In this document: in pieces, positions 47,996 through 59,960 of the stretch | How the letters are laid out: the number at the start of each line of letters is the position of its first letter | Position numbering within the stretch: position 1 is the first letter of the stretch | Assembly: GCF_003945595.2 (NCBI RefSeq) | Contig: NW_024104520.1 | Location: forward strand, 2,823,501-2,887,500 | Direction of reading: 5' to 3' | Origin: Pipra filicauda | Lineage: Eukaryota; Chordata; Aves; Passeriformes; Pipridae | Length of the DNA stretch: 64,000 nucleotides | Made by a program: the position numbers and the translations under genes | Notes under the pieces: model-generated | Told to the model about the DNA's origin: nothing | Seen by the model: only the letters and a program-made list of their open reading frames with translations | The model's database searches: none

Positions 47996-48157
47996 AAAAA
48001 CCCAGAAAAAATAAGCTTGTGAATTTTTTTGGCAAAAGTAGAAAGTGACAAAATAGGAGAATAAATTTTAGTTTAAGATGTAGGAGAGTTTTATTGCAGA
48101 AGGTACATGACGAATATTTAGAAAAGCAGCCTGTGATATTATTTGTATTCTGTATAC

Positions 48158-48166
48158 TGTACTGTA
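48158..48166 (+). repeat. Target-site duplication, left copy (second RTE)
   Basis: TGTACTGTA, repeated exactly at 48377-48385. Confidence 0.65.
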
Positions 48167-48376
48167 CACAGGATCACTCTCGAGGAGAAAAGACAATGCA
48201 GAAAGAACCGTGTCTTGCAGAATATACCATCTAAGGAGTCTTTCTGCTGTGCCTTTTGCAATCAGATATGTCTATCTCATATTGGCCTCATAAGCCACCA
48301 GCGTGCCTGTAACAAATGTGGATAGAGCCTTCCTAAATCTTCGTTCGCAAAGCCTAGCCATGAATGAATGACATAT
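48167..48376 (+). mobile_element. RTE-type LINE 3' fragment, second copy
   Basis: Colinear with 35507-35694 of the first RTE copy, with roughly one difference per ten bases by eye. It keeps the last ~50 codons, including ESFCCAFCNQICLSHIGLIS and HQRACNKCG, a C-X2-C-X12-H-X3-C motif, with the same stop (48323-48325) and 3' UTR. It ends 'aagcctagccatgaatgaatgacatat', so the 3' tail carries ATGA-type repeats. Insertion of only 210 bp, bounded by 9-bp direct repeats. Homology starts exactly at the left duplication, as expected for target-primed reverse transcription with severe 5' truncation. The open frame extending upstream to 48143 is partly flank sequence. Confidence 0.85.
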
Positions 48377-48385
48377 TGTACTGTA
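48377..48385 (+). repeat. Target-site duplication, right copy (second RTE)
   Basis: TGTACTGTA, identical to 48158-48166. Confidence 0.65.
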
Positions 48386-49083
48386 GCATTACACTAGTTA
48401 CTAACTCTTAAAAAATAATAATAATTAAAAAAGGTTTCTGCTTAAAATTCTGTGGAAACCAACAAAAAAAAAAGATTCCATGATGAGGTTTAAGTGCCTT
48501 TATAGTGAATTAACATATCTTTAAAAGGACTCTAGCTGTGCTTCTGCAGAAATCCTCATAAACAAAGAATTTCTATCTATTTCTCACCTCTTTCCCCCGG
48601 GAAGATGTCTTAAGAGCAAATTTCTTCACTGAAGGAGACAGAAGCAGAAAAAAACAGAAATGTGTAAAACATGCTCATTACTCCTAACAAAAATCATTAA
48701 ATTATGCAAAAAATTATCCTAAAACTGCAAGTAAATGTAAAAAGAGGAAAAGCTGTGATTTGTTTCAAAATACTGTGATGCATCTGTTCTGTGTAGTCAA
48801 TGTTGTTTCTTAGATGAAAGCTACATTGCTACCATAATGCAACATTAGTATCAAGTATAGGATGCTTCATCATTTCTACATTGTAAAAAGGGTAATACTG
48901 TGGATGGTTATTCTTTGATTCCCCTATTAAGCTTAAGCAATGACATAATTTCATTTGATTTTCTGTTCTAAATCTATATGTAGATTTAGATTCTAAATCT
49001 ATATGTAGATTCTTAAATTAACTGATTGTTGTATTTTCTATGGAGGAAAGTTAGAGTGATACAGCATGTGACTGAAACATATT
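48386..49083. other. AT-rich spacer with a 25-bp-period duplication
   Basis: No gene. Contains the direct repeat at 48967-49011. Confidence 0.45.
48967..49011. repeat. Direct repeat of a hairpin-forming 20-mer
   Basis: TCTAAATCTATATGTAGATT occurs twice exactly (48967-48986 and 48992-49011), 25 bp apart. Each copy contains an inverted repeat AATCTA / TAGATT around TATG. Confidence 0.9.
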
Positions 49084-49265
49084 AGAATCATAGAATCATT
49101 GATTCAACTGGGTTAGAAAAAGACCTCCAAGATCAAGTCCAACCCTTGATCCAACACCATCGTGGTTACTAGACCATGGCACTAAGTGCCACATCCAGTC
49201 TCATCTTAAAATCCTCCAGGGACAGTGAATCCACCACCTCCCTGGGCAGCCCATCCAATGTCTGA
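49084..49265 (-). mobile_element. CR1 LINE 3' end fragment (inverted)
   Basis: 'agaatcatagaatcattgattcaactgggttagaaaaagacctccaagatcaagtccaaccc', then 'ccatggcactaagtgccacatccagtc', 'aaatcctccagggacagtgaatccaccacctccctgggcagcccatccaatg': a minus-strand CR1 tail and 3' UTR with two AGAATCAT units at the end. The subfamily differs from the copies ending in GGACTTGAT. 5'-truncated. Confidence 0.9.
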
Positions 49266-52200
49266 TTGTTGGAGGTGAGGAAATGAAGATTGAAAGTGGA
49301 GCACCGAATTCAGCACCCTTCCTGACTTTATAAGCAGATACGGACTTAAGTACCAGTGTTTTCTTTTTTGTTCCCATAATGTGTTAGACTGCCCTTACCT
49401 CAATCCAGAAGTTTAGGTTGTTTCCCCTCATATTTGCACTTCCAATTCTTACAAGTTTCACCTGCCACCTGGGGTCAACCCACCATATATGGGAAAGGGA
49501 TTAAAATTGGTAATAACTCTTTTTTTTCCTACTACTTTTTCTTGTGTTGTGCTCCCACTTACTGTACCCTTCTCTGTTCAAAGGCTGTGCGAAGGTGATG
49601 GGAAGAGGGGTGTGTTATAGCGAGTTATCAACATCTGCAGTCACTTGCTGGAGAAATACCATGTCCATGTTAATGGTTTCTTCTTTCTGCTCCAGGAGCA
49701 ACATTTACATGTTTGATAACATGCTTTTACACCTTTGGTCTTTCTTCATCATTCTGCAGCTCCACATTCCTCCAAAGTTATGATATATGTGCCTCTTATG
49801 CTTTTTGGATAGTTTTGCCCAGATCTGCATTTCCCTAATTGACTATGTGTGAGCTGATTATAGCTCTGAGGTCTTTTGTGCCAGACCTAAATCCCATCCT
49901 TTACCCCATCCCTGCACTCTTCTACAGTGTCTCCTTTGTCTCCACTTCTGAAGGCATGTGCTATTTAATTAAACTTGTATTTCTCTACTCTACATTGTCA
50001 TGTTAGGGTTATAAATATCTCATCTGAATAGAGTAGTAACTACTTGTTACTGATGTTTATTTGAAACTTGTGTTCTAGCATACACAGATTGTAAAAGTAA
50101 AATAAAAGAGTTATAGACAACTGGTTCCTTAGAAAAAAATGCTAATAGAGCTGAAGCTACAGGAAAGTCAAGAAAAGTTCTGACAAAGCAAGTCTGAAAA
50201 ACATCAGTAGTGACAACTTCAACTTCAGTACAAGGCTAACAATCCATTACTAGTAATATAGGGTTACATATTAAAATTAGGAAAAAGAGAAAGAAAATCA
50301 CAGTTAATATTTCCAAAAATAAAATCATGCAGTTAGATTGAGAGGGAAAAGAATTATATTGGTAAACTTTGCTTTTCATCAGAAATGAAATGTTTCAGGA
50401 TTTACGTGAAGCACCTGAATGCGGAGTGGTAACTTCTTGCTTCCATTTCTTACTGCAGGCTAGATTCCAGTATTCATGGGCTATTTGTGTATATAGAAAT
50501 GCATTAACAGCAAGCGTTCAAAATATTCAAAGAGAATTCTCTATTAATTTCATCTGAATGTATAGCTGCTTATAACTGCAGTTTATTCAGGTAGTGCAAT
50601 CTTTTTGATTTGCATGCAGATAAATACAAGTCTACCCAACAAAACCTTCAGCAAGTTATGATCAGAATTTTATTGCATGTGATTAAAATAGGTTTGCTAT
50701 TACTATAGTCAAATACTTGAAAAAGTTCAATATGACAAAAGCTGGAAAACCAGTGAGCCTCACAAATAAGTGAAAGTGACAGTAGATGGATTTTTGAGAA
50801 ATAATGATACTCATTTTGTGATCCAAAGTCAGGGTGGTTGTCTCTGAGGACATCAGTATGGAGTAAGCTACATCAGAGACCAGCAACAGAATTTTCTGAA
50901 GTGTTTGTTTACTGGTTGCTATTGAAATCAGCAAGACTGAAATGGACGAAACCCCACAACTAAATTAATCTCATTAATTTTTAAAATACCCAACAATTTC
51001 TGAAGTACATTATATAACCAACTATTTAGGTTCCTAATTTAGGCACACCGATTTCAAAATATTGGCTTATTTGACAATGAATAAGAATCATATTATAAAG
51101 AATTGTTATGTCAGTTCAATTTTATTTTTTTTTACCTTTATTTTCTTTTTTACTTCAAAAGAGAATAGAATGTGTCATAACCAGATGAAAAGAATTGGGA
51201 ATAACAAAAATAATACACTAGTTCTTCTGAAAGCAATTTAGCATTTTGCTTGATACTTCAAATTCAATGGATGTGTTTGGTAGGTAGAAAGAAGTGAAGA
51301 TACAGTGAAGGATAAAGAGAAAATATATGGAATTATAAGGAAAGAAGTGAACAGAAGAATGAGAGGAAAGAAAAGCAGTTTGAGGAGCACTGGCAATACA
51401 AAGCTCAAGAAGCTAATTAACCAAGAAGGATTAAAAATAAGATGCCTTGATTCCTCCTTTGGGGGACAGAAAAGTTCTTAATTCATGCCTTTTTTAGACA
51501 AATGACAGTTGGTTAACAGCCTGAAAGGCAATATATAACCCAGCAGTCACAGAAGTCTCTCCAGGCTGCAGATTCCCTCTTCCACCACAAAAAGATTCTC
51601 CTGATTGAGTAAATCCCTGTTGCTGGCACACCACAGGGGTACCCAAATGCCACTGATCTATGGACCTCACTGCACAGTTGCACTGCCTTGTCAACATAGT
51701 ACGAGGCAAGAGCTAGTGAGATTGACATAGATTTACATGAGGAAAAGACTGAATCATAACAGCAAAAAATACTCCTAGGAAACAAGGGACATGGAGAACT
51801 CTCAAGTAATTCGACATGTCGTACTCTGTTTTCAGGCCAAAGTAAATCTAGTAAAGGCCAAATGGACAACCTAGATTTATAGCTCCAACTTTAATTCTAT
51901 ATGAATAACTCAGTATGAATAATGTTATTCGACACCGTGCTCGCAATCTTGTTATTCTATATGATGTGGTTTATTCTCTACAGTGCAATACCAGAACACC
52001 AGCAAGTTTGACTACTTTTTGTTTAAATTGGAAAACTGGAAAATCTAGATCAAAATAATTGAAGTAGTAATGTTATTTTTGTAGCTTTACAGGTAAAAGA
52101 AAGTGGGAGAAAATGGTAAATGCTGTATGTGTTAGTACTAAACATCAATAACATTGATTTAGATTGACCTGCTGCTTGTAGTTTTATGCCAGTCTTTCCA

Positions 52201-54675
52201 CTCATGGTTAATCTTTAGAAAACATAGATAAAATAGGAGGACGTAGTAGGTTCCAAACACAGACTGACAATATTATTGTATCCCCAAATGCTTCTGAAAA
52301 AGCTTTGAAAAGCTCAAAAGAAAAAAACCAACAACCAAACAAAAACAATCAATAGAGATATTAGATGCTGTATTGGGAAAAAAAAGTGTTCCTGTCTCCT
52401 ACGTGTCTAATAATTAATACATAGCAACCATATTTCCTTTAAAAGATCTGAAGCTTTTAAAAGTCACCACTTTGCTTTTGTAAATGCTACTAGCTTCAGA
52501 AAAATTCCACTTATTTTTAACAGCTAAGAATTAGTATCTCTATATTCCATTTTAAAGAATATTATAGTTATCTCAATTATTATTTATAATCATATATATA
52601 TCTTTTAATGTTATGATTTAGGTATATTAAATGCCATTTTCATTTACACACTTTTGAAAATATTTTTAATCATCATGCATAAAAGGCAAAAAACAATCCT
52701 CTGGACCAATACAAAAGTAGATTACAATTAAATATTGCACAACATTTGTTTTCATTTATGATTGCTATTTTGTCACTTGGTTTTGTTGCTGTTATTAAGA
52801 CTAAAAGTAGAAGACAAAGTCTACTTGAGGTTGTTAGACTATGAAATCGGGGCTATTAGGACATTTTCAGCAAGACTTTAAATTATGTGATTTTTATCAT
52901 GTTCATATGAACACATTCTGTTACTCTTCTGCCAGAGTACCCAGCTCTGTAGGACTATTCCATTATACTGCCCAACCAGGTTCTTTCAGATAGTCCACAT
53001 GGGGGGCGTAATGTTTAATATCAAATTTGCTTATGAAAGATAGTTGATATTGCATGAGACTTTCAAATTACCAGAGCAATACAAACTATATTGCATAACA
53101 TAATACAAATGTAAGTTACACTTAACAAAATACATAGCAATTGCAATAAACAGTTCAGTCACAACACTAACACCATCCTCTTTATCGGTGCCTATAATAT
53201 GCTCACCGTTACAAGGCTGGGCATCCCTACTCTCCAGAAAATACATGAGTTGAAGCCCTTCAAAATACTTCTGCTTTTTCTCTAGTTTACATAATCTATG
53301 TTGGGCTGAATCACATATTCCTCCTCCCTGCCTCCCCATGCTTGTCCGACTAATTTAGGGGCACACTTGCATTGTTTTAATGAACTCAGGGGGGAAACAT
53401 TTACGCCACCTGTTGAACCGTGCCAGTGCCCAGAGTGCTGAGATATAATCAGCCTCTTTGCAACAGCTGTGGGCAGTTATAGCCTGCATTATTCCTAGAG
53501 CTTCACAGGCTCGTCTCCCTTGCCATTCTCCTCTGAGCATTTTTCCATTGTAGGGATTTATTGGTCAGTCACATCTTCCTTTTCAAAATATTTTGAAGTT
53601 AGGAACCGAAATTTTTATTAAGAGGGCAAGGTTAAAGGAATGTTCTTTGTACTTGAAGTAAGAAGTGATGAGATTTGAAGTTAACTCAGAGTGATAGATG
53701 AGGAAAAAATGTAAAACCTCTTAATATACCTAGTATTGGAAACTTATTTTTATTAGTATTTATATTTTGAGAGAAAACTGTATCAAATAGACCTTCAAGT
53801 TAGATCTCTTAAACTGTCTTAATATCTCTCTGTTTGGTTTTAACTGAAGAGTGCATCTTGTAGCAAGCATTATGAGTATCAGCATTGTTGGCAGGTTATG
53901 ATGCTGTGTTGCACACTCAAAACAATTGAAGCAGTTACAGCAAAAGAGAATTTTTAGACGTTAAAATCTATTCCTCTGAGGAGCAAGATACATTACACTA
54001 TTAGTGAACTATGTTTTTCATCAAACTATACACCTCAGAAGTAAATTCCTGAGGTATGAAATGATGAATGTTTCCAGAAAATTGACTATAAACACATTTT
54101 TTCTAAGTACAGATATTATGAACGTTTCCACTTTGAAAATATTTAGAAGGCATTTAGATGCTTGGGACTCACAAAATTCATTGTGAATTTCTGTATTTCA
54201 CGGACAAGTTGTCTTTGAAATATTTCACTCTGTTTTCCTTTTTCTATCTAACATCCACTGTGTACTGTGTTATTTCTGTATTGTTTATGTTTTCAGTAAT
54301 TTGAATTTCTTTTTAAATGCATGTAACATACATACAATATGTGTAAGCACAATTTCCCATTTAATTTATGTGCTCAGCTCATAATTACATAAACAAACAA
54401 ACAGAAAAAAAACCAGAAAAACCCTGACTATTTTGTCATCCTATTTTGTGGATACTTTGTCTGGTGAGCTATTAAGAGTATTCCTTATGTTCACTTCTTC
54501 ATGGTAAACTAAAAGCTTTATTAATCCTACATTCAATGTTATTTGTCTAAATAATGGCAAAACATTCCAACTTAAAAGGGTAACTCATAACTGCATATAG
54601 AAATAGAATAGCAAAACCAAAACATGCAGAGACTACAGCATGAAATAAATATAAAACTTGAAAAATATATAGATA
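49266..54675. other. Mostly AT-rich stretch, no gene recognised
   Basis: Contains 'cacctgccacctggggtcaacccaccata' at about 49460-49488, reminiscent of the LTR-like end at 4620-4655. A more complex patch around 53350-53540 might be conserved non-coding DNA. Frames such as 51513-51869 (minus, 118 codons) have no recognised domain and no supporting signals. Confidence 0.45.
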
Positions 54676-54931
54676 CTGAATCACAGGAGGTTCCATCTGA
54701 ACATCAGGAAACAGTGTTTAAAAGACTGGCACCAGTTGCCTATAGAGGTTGCAGAATCTTATATGGTAGAAAAGTAGAGGTTGTACAGTGTGGAGATCCT
54801 TGGAAGATACCCAAAGCCATTTGGACATGGTCCTGGGTAAACTATTGCAACTGACCCTACCTGTGCAAGGGGAATAGACTAGATGATCAACAGATGTTCC
54901 TTCCAAAATCAACCATTCCTTGATTCTGTAT
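54676..54931 (+). mobile_element. CR1 LINE 3' end fragment
   Basis: 'cacaggaggttccatctgaacatcaggaaa', 'actggcaccagttgcctatagaggttgcagaatct', 'cctgtgcaaggggaatagactagatgatcaacagatgttccttccaaaatcaaccattccttgattctgta' follow the order of a plus-strand CR1 3' UTR of the subfamily whose copies contain 'ttccatctgaac' and 'gagg..ccttccaacc'. Old, diverged copy. Confidence 0.8.
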
Positions 54932-57779
54932 GTTTCCTTTCAGCTATAATTTATAACAGGAGGGGAAGAAAATGATTTTGACGTTGTTAACAAAGCTCTA
55001 AGGAACTTGATAGGAAAGATTACAACAATCTGTTAAATCAATGTAGAAATTATTTTACTGGTAAACAGTGAGCTAACTTAGATTATTGTTTTCCCTGTCT
55101 TATGCTTTGTGCTCCAGAGTTTTTAAATATATTACTCAATCTTATTATTTTGTTTATGATATTCCACTGGGACAGATTTTGAGGTGTTTCAGGTTACAGT
55201 TATCACTCTACAGAAGACATTCAATTCCATTTCCTTATCCTAAACTCTATACTGTGATGTGCAGTCCCTTTTTCAGTTCCTAGTTGAGTCCCTTATTTAT
55301 GGAGAGGAATGAATATCTAAAGATTGAAATTATGCCAGAAGAAATTTTCACTGTCAGGAGTTGTATATACAAAACTGTAGGAAAATCATTCAGTGGATAC
55401 AGTGACCCCTCTGTGTTGGGTCCCTCTGACATCAGGAAAAAAACATAACTTCTGGTACAGTTAAATTGTTATGCCTTCAATTATCTGTGTCTCCATTAAT
55501 TAAGTTATATCTACTGTTGCTTTAGAGTTCTTTTTACACTGCAAGTAGATAGAAGCATGTAACCCATATGAATATCAAAATCCTGCAGTTGGCTGGAGTT
55601 ATGTTAGTAGATATTTATTTGTCATAGGAAGAGTTAGATTTATCTATTAAAAAAAACATGTGATAACTATTTGTATATGACATCACGTCAGCTTTTTTAT
55701 AACGAATTGAAATGTTATATTTTCTTCTTTTGCATATTATTCAGAATCATGTCACTAAGACAAGGAATCTATAACATTCAAAACTCTTTTCAGAAGATCT
55801 TCTTCAAATATTTTAGAATGAGACTGAAATTATATGGAAGCTGTAAACCAAATTTAGAGATAATTTTTGTTAACATTAAACTGAAGATAAACTCTTATAC
55901 ATTTGGAACTCTTCAATATAGAAATCATCTTTAGAACCTAACAAACATTTGCATGGACCATAAAGAAAATTCAGATAATTATGACTGAAATATAAAGCCA
56001 ACTCTGTGAGCAAAAAGCAGTTCGTTCAAATGTTTTTGGTGTTAACAAAGTTTTCAAGGGTTCTTAGGAAGCCTAATCAATTTACTGCCACTGAAATGCA
56101 ACAATTGTTCAACAAATCACATCAGTCCTGCCTTAGGCCAGTAATAAAGATAAATAACTTCTCCAACTAAAATAGCAAGCATGATTTAAGAGTTCAAAAG
56201 GTAGATGTCCCAACATGAATTTGGCCAGAAGACTAGAGTTAATAATCTATATTTCAGTACTCTAGTATCTTAAAAAAGGTTTCTTGTTACATTTGAAAAA
56301 TATCACCCCCAGCAAGAATTTCTCATGTTAGAAATATCAGTAGAAATTTTGTAGAAAATAACCTGAGTGAAAAAGAGAGGAAAAAATATGTAAGAAGTGA
56401 AAGATAATAAATAACAGTTCACTCTGTATACTACAGTTCACACTATGTATATTACCACATAGCAGATACCGTTTCTGTAATAGCACGTTCTAATACATTT
56501 CTCAACAGTTTTTTAGTTAATACAGTAGAATAACGACGAAAATATGATGCACTCTTACATCATTCTGTTTATTCAACAGGATAACAGATTACCCCCTGCT
56601 GTTTCTCTTTCCCAGGTATGTTTTTCTGTCTAAACTCAGATACCGTCTCTTTCAGATGGTCTAGCTGAGTGACATTATTATTTAAACAGGAATAAGTTAT
56701 TTACAATTTATAATACATTTTGATGATTACTGTTTCTATTTGTTTTGGAGAAGGACCAATAAACCTGACACCTGATCTTTTTTAACTCTAAGAAAAATAG
56801 TTACTCCTTGTTTTGAAATGAAACAAAAAATAAACTGCCTCAGAATTTTTAAAAATATACAGAAATAATATTTCATAATATATTGGAATTTATGAAGCTA
56901 AAACCAGATCAGATTAAAATTGGTTAATGTTCTGATATCCTAGCAGCCAACTGAATAAAAATGGGGAAAAGAAAAAAACTCACAGTGCTATGCTTGAGGA
57001 AAAAGAAAAAAAAAAGACTGACATTTAAGCTTGCATGTATGGGAAAAAAACAAGAAATGGAATTAATTACCTAAATTTTATAATTTGACAGCACTACTAG
57101 AGAATGCATTAAGACTGTCAGCCTACTCTGCACACAGAGTACCTCTGTATGGTGCATTAGCACAAGCAAACTTATTTTGAGCATATTAGAATTACTGGGT
57201 ATCTAACAGTGAAGAAAATATGGGCAGAAATATGAGATTCATGACCTTCATTAACTCATACACTTTACTAACAGTTAAAAAAAGTCAATGAATATTAAGC
57301 AGTTAATTTCTTTTCCCTTTAAAGTAAAGGGTGTTTGTAGTATTTAAAAACATGTATGATAAAAGTTGGGTGACAATCTGTTTAGTGCATAAAAAACATT
57401 AAACATGGAATTTACCAGGAAGCATTATAATTGTAGTTGAGAAACTGTTTCAGCCATTAGATCTTCAGAATTATAGCAAGAATAGTTTTCCTGGATTTAC
57501 ATACAATTTTATTATCCGAATACATGTGACAGCAGAGATTCTATAAGGTTATGGATATTAATATCAGGATTATTTCAAAATAATAAATTATTTCAAAAAA
57601 ATAGGACATTAGGAAGAACAGCATCTATACAGGCAAACAGCAATTTTGCTTTGATTCCTTACAAAACATTGCAGAGTCGTAGCAGGAGTATACTAAGGGG
57701 CTACAGAGCAAAAAACTTGTAAGTTAGGAAAAACTATGATTAATATAACCTAGGCACATTAATAATAAGACCTACCTGT
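54932..57779. other. AT-rich stretch, no gene recognised
   Basis: No family resemblance in any frame and no repeat I can name. Confidence 0.45.
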
Positions 57780-58529
57780 GTATGTACACACCTCCTGTTA
57801 CTATTTTACTTATGACACACCATTTACACCATGAATTCCCTGATCCACTAAGTTTACACAACATCACTCTGAGAATAAATCCCAGTTGTCAGAGGAAAAT
57901 AATTTGTGCTGGATTTGACAGCCTGAGAGAGGGGAGAGCTCCTTGCCCCCATGTTCAACCCGTAGTGAGGGTGAAAATGTGTTCCCAGCAGACACATAGA
58001 CACACAGAACATGTATATACCACACATACATATATACTCATATGCAGGGCTGGCCATGCAGATTCCAGAGACACACACAATTTTCATGTGAGCACAGCCA
58101 GCACCAATGGGCTTATCCTGCTTTCTGGTTGAGCAGGACAGAATTTGTTAGTGGAAATAAATATACATACATATAGCACTGATCCCTACAGCACCTGGGT
58201 TCAGACATCAGTGGCTATCCCTAAGTCCTAGTCTCCCCAGTTGCTGGTATCTGGATTTACAAAGCCACAGCCCTACTCCATTCATGGCTACAGATCATTT
58301 CACTCACATGCATGCACACTCACAGAGGTGGCCAGGAGTTCTCTGGTCTTATAGCCAATGCACTGTGCTCTTGCCCTTAAAGACACAGAGATGCTTTCAC
58401 ACCCCGAGCAGGTCTGTAAAGGGCCTTCTTGGTCCCAGGATGCTTCACCTTTACAGTGGATAACCTGGATTGATGTCATTTGCACCCCAACACTCACTTC
58501 CTATACCAGAGATCCTCATACATACAATT
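57780..58529. mobile_element. LTR-like sequence, part 1 (interrupted by CR1)
   Basis: CA-rich and more GC-rich than the neighbourhood, with several short ACAC/ACAT stretches and 'ctccccagttgctggtatctggatttacaaagcc', text I associate from memory with avian LTR elements and partly shared with 24550. Its composition carries on after the CR1 at 59308, so the two parts probably belong to one older element. No coding remnant and no defined ends. Confidence 0.35.
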
Positions 58530-59307
58530 ACAGAACATCCTGAGTTGGAAGGGACCCACAAGGATCATCAAAGTCCAACTACTGGGCCTGCAAAGGACAA
58601 CCTCAAGAATCACACCTCATGTCTGCAAGTGTTATCCAAAGTCTTCTTGAACTCTAGCAGGCTTAGTGTGGTGACAACTTCCCTGGGGAGCCTGTTCCAG
58701 TGCCCAAACACCCTCTGGGTGGAGGACTATTTTCTAATATCCAACCTAAAGCTTCTCTGGCACAACTTCAGGTCACTCGCTTGGGTTCTGTCACTGGTCA
58801 CCACAGATAAGAGATCAGTGTCTGCCCGTCCTCTTCCCCTTGTGAAGAAGTAGACTGCAATGTAGTCTCTCCTCAGTCTTCTCTTGTCCAGGCTGAACAA
58901 ACGAAGTGACCTCAGCTGCTCCTTGTATGGCTTCCCTTTTAAACCCTTCACCATCTTCATGGCCATCCTTAAGATGATCTCTAATAGTTTTACATCCTTA
59001 TATGGTGGTGCCCAAAATTGCACACAATATTCAAGGTGAGGCCACACCAGTCAGAGCAGAGTGGGACAATCCCCTCCCTCGACTGGCTGGTAATGCTTTG
59101 CCTGATGCCCCCCAGGACACAGTTGACCCTACTGGCTCCCTGGACACTGCTGGCTCATATTCCACTTGCCATCAACCAGGATCCCTTAATCCGTATCCAT
59201 GTCACTGCTCTCCATCATCTCCTTCCCCATACATACCCTGAATGTATGTACATTCAGGGTTCCTCTGTCTCAGGTGCAGAATCTGGCTCTTGCCCCTGTT
59301 AAACTTT
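58530..59307 (-). mobile_element. CR1 LINE, 5'-truncated (inverted), nested
   Basis: About 780 bp of minus-strand CR1 from tail to late ORF2. On the plus strand it starts 'cagaacatcctgagttggaagggacccacaaggatcatc', passes 'acttccctggggagcctgttccagtgcccaaacaccctctgggtgg', and reaches 'cctttgtgaagaag...gactgcaatgtagtctctcctcagtcttctcttgtccaggctgaac'. The minus-strand frame 58727-59047 reads WPHLEYCVQFWAPPYKDVKL then LEIILRMAMKMVKGL, the C-terminal thumb region of CR1 ORF2. It breaks off at 'cttgcccctgttaaacttta'. LTR-like sequence lies on both sides, indicating insertion into an older element. Confidence 0.93.
59235..59260. repeat. 26-bp near-perfect palindrome inside CR1
   Basis: Arms ACCCTGAATGTA and TACATTCAGGGT flank a 2-base loop. 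Part of the symmetry comes from the CR1 sequence at this place ('tgtac.tacat.cagggt') and part from mutations in this copy. Confidence 0.85.
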
Positions 59308-59960
59308 ATACATGCACACACACAATAGAGACCCTTGCCAGAACATAACTGAAGCTGGATGTTAATAAACAGCAAGGACAGACCACAGGGATTTGAGTTC
59401 AGGGCGTGGCCAGACCAGCATACTGACCAGATCCCACTTACTTGAGAATGGACAATTTTATTCCCTTATCCTTCTCACACTTAGTCCTCCATTAATCACA
59501 AAAATTCTTCCCCTTTCCCACCTTTGATTTCTCCTCTAAATACCTCATGAAAAATCCCATGGAATCCCAAAGTACTGTTCACCTGCATCCCACAGTGTTT
59601 CCTACATCTTAAAGCAGCAAATCCCCTTAATCTGAAAGGTGATCAGGAGAGCTGGTTCTATTGATGGGTTTCATGCCCCGAAAATGGGGCTGATGACAGG
59701 GCCTGGCTCCTTCCTCAAATCTTTAATTTGACTTCCTGCATGCCATTGTACCTCTGTGCTCCTTTGGTCTTGTGGAAATGGGCCTTTGATGGGCTGATGG
59801 CTCTTCTGTGATGTGACAGGGAGCTGTTAGGCGGGGTATGATTTGCATGATCTTCCCCGTAGCCTGCCATTGCCTCTCTGTGCTTCCTTGTGAGTGTGCA
59901 GATGAGCTTTTACCACATATCCTAAACCTGGTCACATAAGGGAGACTGCTCTCTACAGGA
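59308..59960. mobile_element. LTR-like sequence, part 2
   Basis: Continues the GC-richer, CA-containing composition after the CR1. It holds 'ggccagaccagcatactgaccagatcccac', a hairpin GCCCC-GAAAAT-GGGGC near 59675, and an imperfect duplication with about 130-bp spacing: 'gcatgccattgtacctctgtgctcctttgg' (59738) and 'gcctgccattgcctctctgtgcttccttg' (59863). No open frame with a retroviral domain. Family uncertain. Confidence 0.35.

Noticed and set aside
47672..48051. Several 90-110 codon frames on both strands
   Set aside because: They are translations of the polypurine/pentamer tract (Arg-Glu-Lys or Ser-Leu-Phe repeats) and shift freely between registers.
51513..51869. 118-codon minus-strand frame
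   Set aside because: Cysteine- and serine-rich without a recognised motif; overlaps another frame on the same strand and has no supporting signals.
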